44,694 nucleotides of DNA from Prevotellaceae bacterium UBA1710 (GTDB lineage Bacteria; Bacteroidota; Bacteroidia; Bacteroidales; Bacteroidaceae), in NCBI GenBank assembly GCA_002317355.1, contig DCJC01000006.1:84796-129489 (forward strand). Reading direction: 5' to 3'. The notes below the pieces were generated by a model. That model searched no databases, was not told the DNA's origin, and was given only the letters and a program-made list of their open reading frames with translations. The position numbers and the translations under genes were made by a program. The first letter of the stretch is position 1, and each line of letters starts with the position of its first letter. Shown here in pieces: positions 40,320-44,694 of the stretch.

Positions 40320-41429
40320 CTATTTTTCTATCACATCAAGTTTCACAGGCAAGTCGGTACGCAACTGCAGGGTACCTGATGTAATGATGGTATCGCCTAC
40401 GTGGAGACCCATGAGAATCTGCACCTCACCATCGGTACGGATACCAGCCTTCACATCTACAGGAACTGCCTTACCACTACGATAGCAGAACACCTTATCG
40501 ACACCCATTTCAGGAACGATAGCCTCGGCAGGCACAACGAGCGCATCGCTGATCTCCTTACGCTTCAACTGGATACTTGCATACTGTCCTGGCTTCAACT
40601 TACGGTCACCATTCTGATAAAGAGCACGAGCTGTATAAACATGCTGATCTCTATCCACAGCCGATTCAACAGCATACACCTTAGCATGGAAGGCATCGAG
40701 CATACCCTCAACAGTGAAGTCGAGTTCTACCCCACTCTTCATCTCATTGGCATAACGCTCTGGAACTGAGAATTCTATCTTTAGAGGTGACATCTTTGTG
40801 AGCTTCGCAACGATGGTAGATGGAGTAGCAAAAGCACCGACACTCACCTGTCGAAGACCGACTACGCCCTCAAATGGAGCACGGAGCTCAGTAAGACTGA
40901 TATCTACCTTCACGGCATCAATCTCTGCCTGAAGAGTAGCAAGATTTGTAGTTGCCTCCTCGTATGCCTCTTTTGAAGCAGCATCTTTCTTGAGCAACTG
41001 TTCCTGACGATATACACGATTTTTGGCAAGAGTAAGCTTAGTTTCCAACTGCTTGAGCTTTGCCTGCAATGGTGCATCATTCACCTTGGCAAGCAACTGC
41101 CCTTTATGCACTACGGTACCTTCCTTGAAGTAGATGGAAATGATCTTTCCAGAAGTCTCAAAAGCGAGATTAACCTCTTCGTCAGGAAGTATCAAACCTG
41201 TCGTTGTGAATCCATCTGTCAAAGACTGATGTTTCAGAATCTTTGCATTCACATTCAGCGTTTTACCACCAGGGCCACCCTTACCGAATGGGCCCTTTCC
41301 TGGACCCTTACCACCAGGTCCTTTCATCTCGAGATCATCATTGACTTTTGGTTGCAGACTCCATACGCCCACAGCAATGCAGACGCCAAACAATCCAGCA
41401 ACAAGTCCCCATTTAACATTTTTATTCAT
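40320..41429 (-). CDS. RND periplasmic adaptor (membrane-fusion protein)
   Basis: A 369-residue AcrA/HlyD-type adaptor. A single N-terminal membrane segment (WGLVAGLFGVCIAVGVWSL, about 6-24) anchors it. A Gly/Lys/Pro-rich linker (GPGGKGPGKGPFGKGGPGGK, about 38-57) follows. The barrel-sandwich domain is split by the helical hairpin (QLETKLTLAKNRVYRQEQLLKKDAASKEAYEEATTNLATL), and the C-terminal beta-barrel and membrane-proximal domains follow. It bridges the RND pump and TolC. It is the first gene of the operon; transcription must pass the long-hairpin repeat B before the pump gene. Confidence 0.92.
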   Translation of the reverse strand: MNKNVKWGLVAGLFGVCIAVGVWSLQPKVNDDLEMKGPGGKGPGKGPFGKGGPGGKTLNVNAKILKHQSLTDGFTTTGLILPDEEVNLAFETSGKIISIYFKEGTVVHKGQLLAKVNDAPLQAKLKQLETKLTLAKNRVYRQEQLLKKDAASKEAYEEATTNLATLQAEIDAVKVDISLTELRAPFEGVVGLRQVSVGAFATPSTIVAKLTKMSPLKIEFSVPERYANEMKSGVELDFTVEGMLDAFHAKVYAVESAVDRDQHVYTARALYQNGDRKLKPGQYASIQLKRKEISDALVVPAEAIVPEMGVDKVFCYRSGKAVPVDVKAGIRTDGEVQILMGLHVGDTIITSGTLQLRTDLPVKLDVIEK

Positions 41430-41844
41430 ATTTGTAAAAACTTCAGAATTAATATATTAATTCTATGACGAAATCCCCCTCAAAAGGTTTAACTAATTTT
41501 CAAAATATTTCACAAAAATATCAACAGGCATCATTTTCGGTAACTATTCAGGTACCTCCCAAATATTTGTTATTTTAACGTAAATGCCCATGAATTGCCG
41601 CGAAGGTTTAGCTCGGCGGCCGTAGGGAAAGCCAATTATTTCGTAAATTTCTTTTTTTTGCTCGTGATTTAATAATTTACGAATAAATTCGCGGATAATT
41701 TACGGCAAATTTTCGTTCGCCGAAGGCAAAAACAAAGACACCTGAGTAGTTACCATTTTCGTTCATCCTTCGCCGTACATTCGCTATAACTCCGTTATTT
41801 AACTGAACTTAATTTTTCGCTTTTCACTCTTCACTTTTTTACTT
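41430..41844. other. Intergenic region, no gene seen
   Basis: An AT-rich spacer with several TTTACG/CGTAAAT and TTCGCCG/CGGCGA motifs scattered in both orientations. No convincing gene, RNA or consensus promoter was recognised. Confidence 0.45.
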
Positions 41845-41875
41845 AAAAGCCCCCCTTAGGGGGCTGGGGCTTTTA
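41845..41875 (-). terminator. Palindromic terminator-like repeat after the BspA-like gene
   Basis: AAAAGCCCC at the left pairs with GGGGCTTTT at the right, with GCCCCC/GGGGGC inside. On the minus strand the stem starts at the stop codon of the leucine-rich-repeat gene and is followed by TTTTAAG. The GGGCTGGGG module is shared with the repeat in the arsG-like gene. Confidence 0.7.
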
Positions 41876-43003
41876 CTTTACCAACACTTTCTTTCCACCA
41901 ACAATATTCACACCCTTCTGCACCTTACCCAAACGCTGACCAGAAAGTGAGAATATCTTATCCGAAGAAACCGTCGCACCACCAATAACGGCATTAATAC
42001 CAGTAGGAAGCACAGCATCCTCCACAATGGTGAACCTGTTCCAGTACTCTGCCTTCTCATAAGCCTCCTTACACCCAGGAAGCACATGGAGTATAGCATC
42101 GTAACGACCGGGATCATCATCGTATTCTGAATCTCCCCGAGAAACAGAAGTAGCTTTGGCACTGAAAGTACCATAACGTCCAAAAGTGTATTTCGAAATT
42201 TCCTGAGGAACAACAGAGTAGTTGGTGATTGAGGTAAAGGGACAATTTCCAAAAGCCCAGTCTCCAATACTCGTCACGGACTTAGGAATCGTGATAGAAG
42301 CGAGACTACGGCAACCCGCAAAAGCCCAGTCCCCAATACTCGACACGGATTCTGGAATAGCTATAGAGGCAAGATCGTAGCAATTATAGAAAGCGTTATC
42401 ACCAATACTCATCACCGTGTTGGGCATAATAGTATTTTTACATCCAGCAATCAGGGTGTTAGTCTCCGTTTCTATTATTGCATTGCAGTTATTTCTGCTA
42501 TCGTACACCTTATTTCCCTCTTTAACAACGATAGAAGAGAGCCTATGGGCTCCATAGAAAGCGTCAGCCCCTATACTCGTCACAGACTCCGAGATAGTCA
42601 CAGAGGTGAGCATATTGCATTTAGAGAAAGCGCCCTTTCCAATACTTTTCACGGAATTAGGAATCACGATAGTCTTCAAGCTGCTATAACGGAAAGCATC
42701 ATCCCCGATACTTACCAAAGAATTAGGAAGTGAGATAGAGGTAACGCCACTATAGCAGAAAGCCTCAGATTCTATACCAGTAACGGCTATTCCATCGTTA
42801 ATAACAGAAGGAATGACAATATCGCCACTATAATTACCTTCGTTTGCTCTTGGCTCGGGATCTTTACAGATAACAACAGCTTCTTTCTTTTCCCAATCCA
42901 CCCGATAGCGGATGCCACCCTTTTCTACATCATCAGCAAAGGTACTCACCGACACCATAAGTGCCAGCATCATCAAAATTACTCGGTTGTAAAATTTAGT
43001 CAT
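41873..43003 (-). CDS. BspA-like leucine-rich-repeat (LRR_5) surface or secreted protein
   Basis: A 376-residue exported protein with signal peptide MTKFYNRVILMMLALMVSVSTFA. About eight LRR_5/BspA repeats of 23 residues (pattern SVTSIGDWAFAGCRSLASITIPK) fill residues about 65-250. A segment with a DDPGRYDAILHVLPGCKEAYEKAEYWNRF unit follows. The C-terminus, IFSLSGQRLGKVQKGVNIVGGKKVLVK, is the tail seen on many secreted Prevotella proteins. BspA-like proteins bind host matrix or other bacteria; the role here is by family only. A good promoter lies 48 bases upstream. Confidence 0.88.
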   Translation of the reverse strand: MTKFYNRVILMMLALMVSVSTFADDVEKGGIRYRVDWEKKEAVVICKDPEPRANEGNYSGDIVIPSVINDGIAVTGIESEAFCYSGVTSISLPNSLVSIGDDAFRYSSLKTIVIPNSVKSIGKGAFSKCNMLTSVTISESVTSIGADAFYGAHRLSSIVVKEGNKVYDSRNNCNAIIETETNTLIAGCKNTIMPNTVMSIGDNAFYNCYDLASIAIPESVSSIGDWAFAGCRSLASITIPKSVTSIGDWAFGNCPFTSITNYSVVPQEISKYTFGRYGTFSAKATSVSRGDSEYDDDPGRYDAILHVLPGCKEAYEKAEYWNRFTIVEDAVLPTGINAVIGGATVSSDKIFSLSGQRLGKVQKGVNIVGGKKVLVK

Positions 43004-43050
43004 GTTTTATGGAAGTTTTTTTAAAAAAATTAATTTAGTTTAGTCAAGTG

Positions 43051-43082
43051 CAAAGTTACACATTTTTTTCCATAATTCCAAA
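43051..43082 (-). promoter_or_regulatory. Promoter of the BspA-like gene
   Basis: On the minus strand TTTG (43082-43079) is 20 bases from TAACTTTG (43058-43051), a close match to the Bacteroidota consensus. Confidence 0.8.
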
Positions 43083-43273
43083 TATTTCCTATGGTTTTTG
43101 AGGGGAATCCTTCGCAGTACATTCGTTATATTCCTTTTAGGTGGGTTCTATAAATTAGCTTTGGCAGATTTCTTGTCTTCCAGACAAATGCGTTTGAACT
43201 TCAAGGGTGGGAAAGTTCAATTATTGACTCGCTATTCTAACTATCTAAACACTGGTTGTCTCTTCCCAATGCA

Positions 43274-44464
43274 TTAGTCGTATTTATATATTCCATGCGA
43301 TTGTAAATTAAAAATTGCAGATACATCACCTTTTTTGGCAGCCATCTTATACCACTTTATTGCCTCGGATTCAGATTTTGGCACACCGTCCCCATGATCA
43401 TAGTGCGCCCCAAGATTATTCTGCGCACGCGCATGCCCTTGCTCTGCCGCAAGTCGATACCACTTCACGGCTTCGGTATATGACTTGTCCACACCGTGAC
43501 CATTATAATAGCAATCTCCTAACCAACATTGTGCATCCGCATATCCCTGCTCTGCCGCAAGTCTGTAATATTATACGGCTTCATAATACGATTGTGTAAC
43601 ATCATCGCCTTTATAGTATTTATCTCCAAGAAATTTGAGTCCAGCAGCATCTTGCTCTGCAGCAAGCCTCCACCATTTCACAGCTTCTGTCTCAGATTTT
43701 TCCACGCCATAGCCTTTAGCATAGCAGTCTCCAAGCCTGTTTTGTGAAAAGTGATAACCTCGCTCCGCAGCAAGCCTCCACCATTTCACGGCTTCGGTAT
43801 ATGACTTGTCCACACCATTGCCGTAATAATAGCATTTTCCAAGATAATATTGTGCATAAACATATTTCTGTTCCGCCGCAAGTCTGAACCACTTCACGGC
43901 TTCGGTATATGAGTGATCTACGCAAATCCTCCAATAATAGCAATATCCGAGTTTATATTGTCCTAAGACATATCCAGTTTCGGCAGATTTCTTATATGCC
44001 TCGAATGCTGCTTCCCAATTCTCTTCTGTTCCTCTGCCTTCTTCATAACAGTAACCAACATACACTTGCGCCTTGGCGTCACCAGCCTCTGCCATCTTCT
44101 TGAATTCTGCCAACGCCTCTTTATACAGACTATTAGCCTTGGTATTGTTTTCTTCCACACCTATACCCTCGTCATAACATATTCCGAGTCTGTATTTTGC
44201 ATACGCATTTCCTTGCTCAAACGCCTTCCTATACCATTTCAAGGCTTCCGCGGTATCTGTTCTTACACCGTATATTCCTTCATGATATCTTTCACCAAGC
44301 TCTGTCTGGGCATCAGCATTTCCCTTTTCTGCGTATTCCTTTAACTTGCTGATATCAAGGGTTTCCACCACCATAGACAAGTCTGTATTCCCTTTACAAC
44401 CATTACAAACTATCATGGTTGCAATCAGTATTGCCATACCCAAAAATCCAAGAATCTTTTTCAC
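43274..44464 (-). pseudogene. Sel1-repeat lipoprotein gene interrupted by an in-frame stop
   Basis: The gene starts at 44464 with MKKILGFLGMAILIATMIVCNGC, a lipoprotein-like signal. Sel1-type repeats of about 36 residues follow (YTEAVKWWRLAAERGYHFSQNRLGDCYAKGYGVEKS). At 43573-43571 the expected Lys of AVKYYRLAAEQG is a TAA stop (an A-to-T change from AAA). The reading frame then continues unchanged to 43274 with two further repeats (KSYTEAVKWYRLAAEQG). The intact gene would be about 397 codons. Sel1 proteins are scaffolds in signalling or cell-envelope functions. The upstream 297-residue part might still be produced. Confidence 0.8.
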
Positions 44465-44501
44465 ACTATATGATTTGTTTTATAGTTATTTCTACTCTTT
44501 G

Positions 44502-44533
44502 CAAAAGTACACATTATTTCTCAAACCTCCAAA
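44502..44533 (-). promoter_or_regulatory. Promoter of the Sel1-repeat gene
   Basis: On the minus strand TTTG (44533-44530) is 20 bases from TACTTTTG (44509-44502), matching the consensus. Beyond it, 44534-44694 holds no recognisable gene. Confidence 0.78.
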
Positions 44534-44694
44534 TATTTCCCCCTTTTTCTTCTGGCTCATCCGACATTTCGAGTGATAAAGATTAGGCTATCGCTAGGAA
44601 AATGCCTTACGGCTGCAAAAATTGACGATGTCATAAAATTGCTCCGTTGTCGCATAAAATATTTATCTCACTCAATTGAGGAAAATATTGCTTC

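Noticed and set aside
41580..41800. Possible small RNA or gene in the spacer before the BspA-like gene
   Set aside because: Scattered short repeats but no consistent fold, promoter or open frame could be supported.

Overview
The window looks like a chromosome segment of a gut or oral Bacteroidota, most probably of the Prevotella/Segatella type. The evidence is the recurring TTTG-N19/20-TAnnTTTG promoters, AT-rich leaders with little Shine-Dalgarno signal, a BspA-like leucine-rich-repeat protein with the Prevotella-style C-terminal tail, and a CE1 esterase/GH3 saccharide operon. This is inferred from gene content; no 16S rRNA gene is present.

Layout. (1) Positions 1-2894 are host chromosome: a gene-poor leader, queD and dnaK. 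(2) Positions 2877-29706 form a composite genomic island at the 3' end of dnaK. The last codons of dnaK (FEEVK-stop), followed by a dnaK-style terminator hairpin, occur three times: at 2877-2894, 17819-17836 and 29696-29713. They divide the island into two tandem elements. Element 1 (about 14.9 kb) is a complete-looking integrative mobilizable element: Zn-ribbon/HTH protein, tyrosine integrase, excisionase-like HTH, BT4734-like protein, PriCT-2/DUF3987 primase-helicase, a palindrome-rich oriT-like region and a MobV relaxase. It carries an arsenic operon (arsR, small thioredoxin, ArsF-like, ArsG-like, arsC, arsP-like permease) and a regulatory module of a WYL regulator divergent from an HTH protein, a membrane protein and a sigma-70 factor. 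Element 2 (about 11.9 kb) has lost its integrase and most of its relaxase but keeps both attachment sites. It holds one long minus-strand operon: XRE regulator, AlbA/ATPase regulator, methyltransferase 1, putative nuclease 1, methyltransferase 2, putative nuclease 2, an HsdS-like fragment, a polytopic membrane protein, an EVE/PUA-like protein, a membrane-anchored protein and a Fic protein. (3) From 29714 on the chromosome resumes: the native dnaK terminator, a minus-strand operon of CE1 esterase, GH3 glycosidase lipoprotein and DUF5009-type acyltransferase, a DUF4332 helix-hairpin-helix protein, an RND efflux operon (MFP, AcrB-like, TolC-like), a BspA-like protein, and a Sel1-repeat lipoprotein gene interrupted by one in-frame stop codon.

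How it fits together. The integrase of element 1 probably recombines within an 11-bp core, TTCGAGGAGGT. Each element brings its own end of dnaK and its own terminator, so dnaK stays intact however many elements are stacked. The defective element 2 could then move in trans or together with element 1. The defence operon of element 2 and the arsenic operon of element 1 are the cargo. Two copies of a roughly 140-bp long-hairpin repeat lie downstream of tolC and between the MFP and RND genes of the efflux operon.
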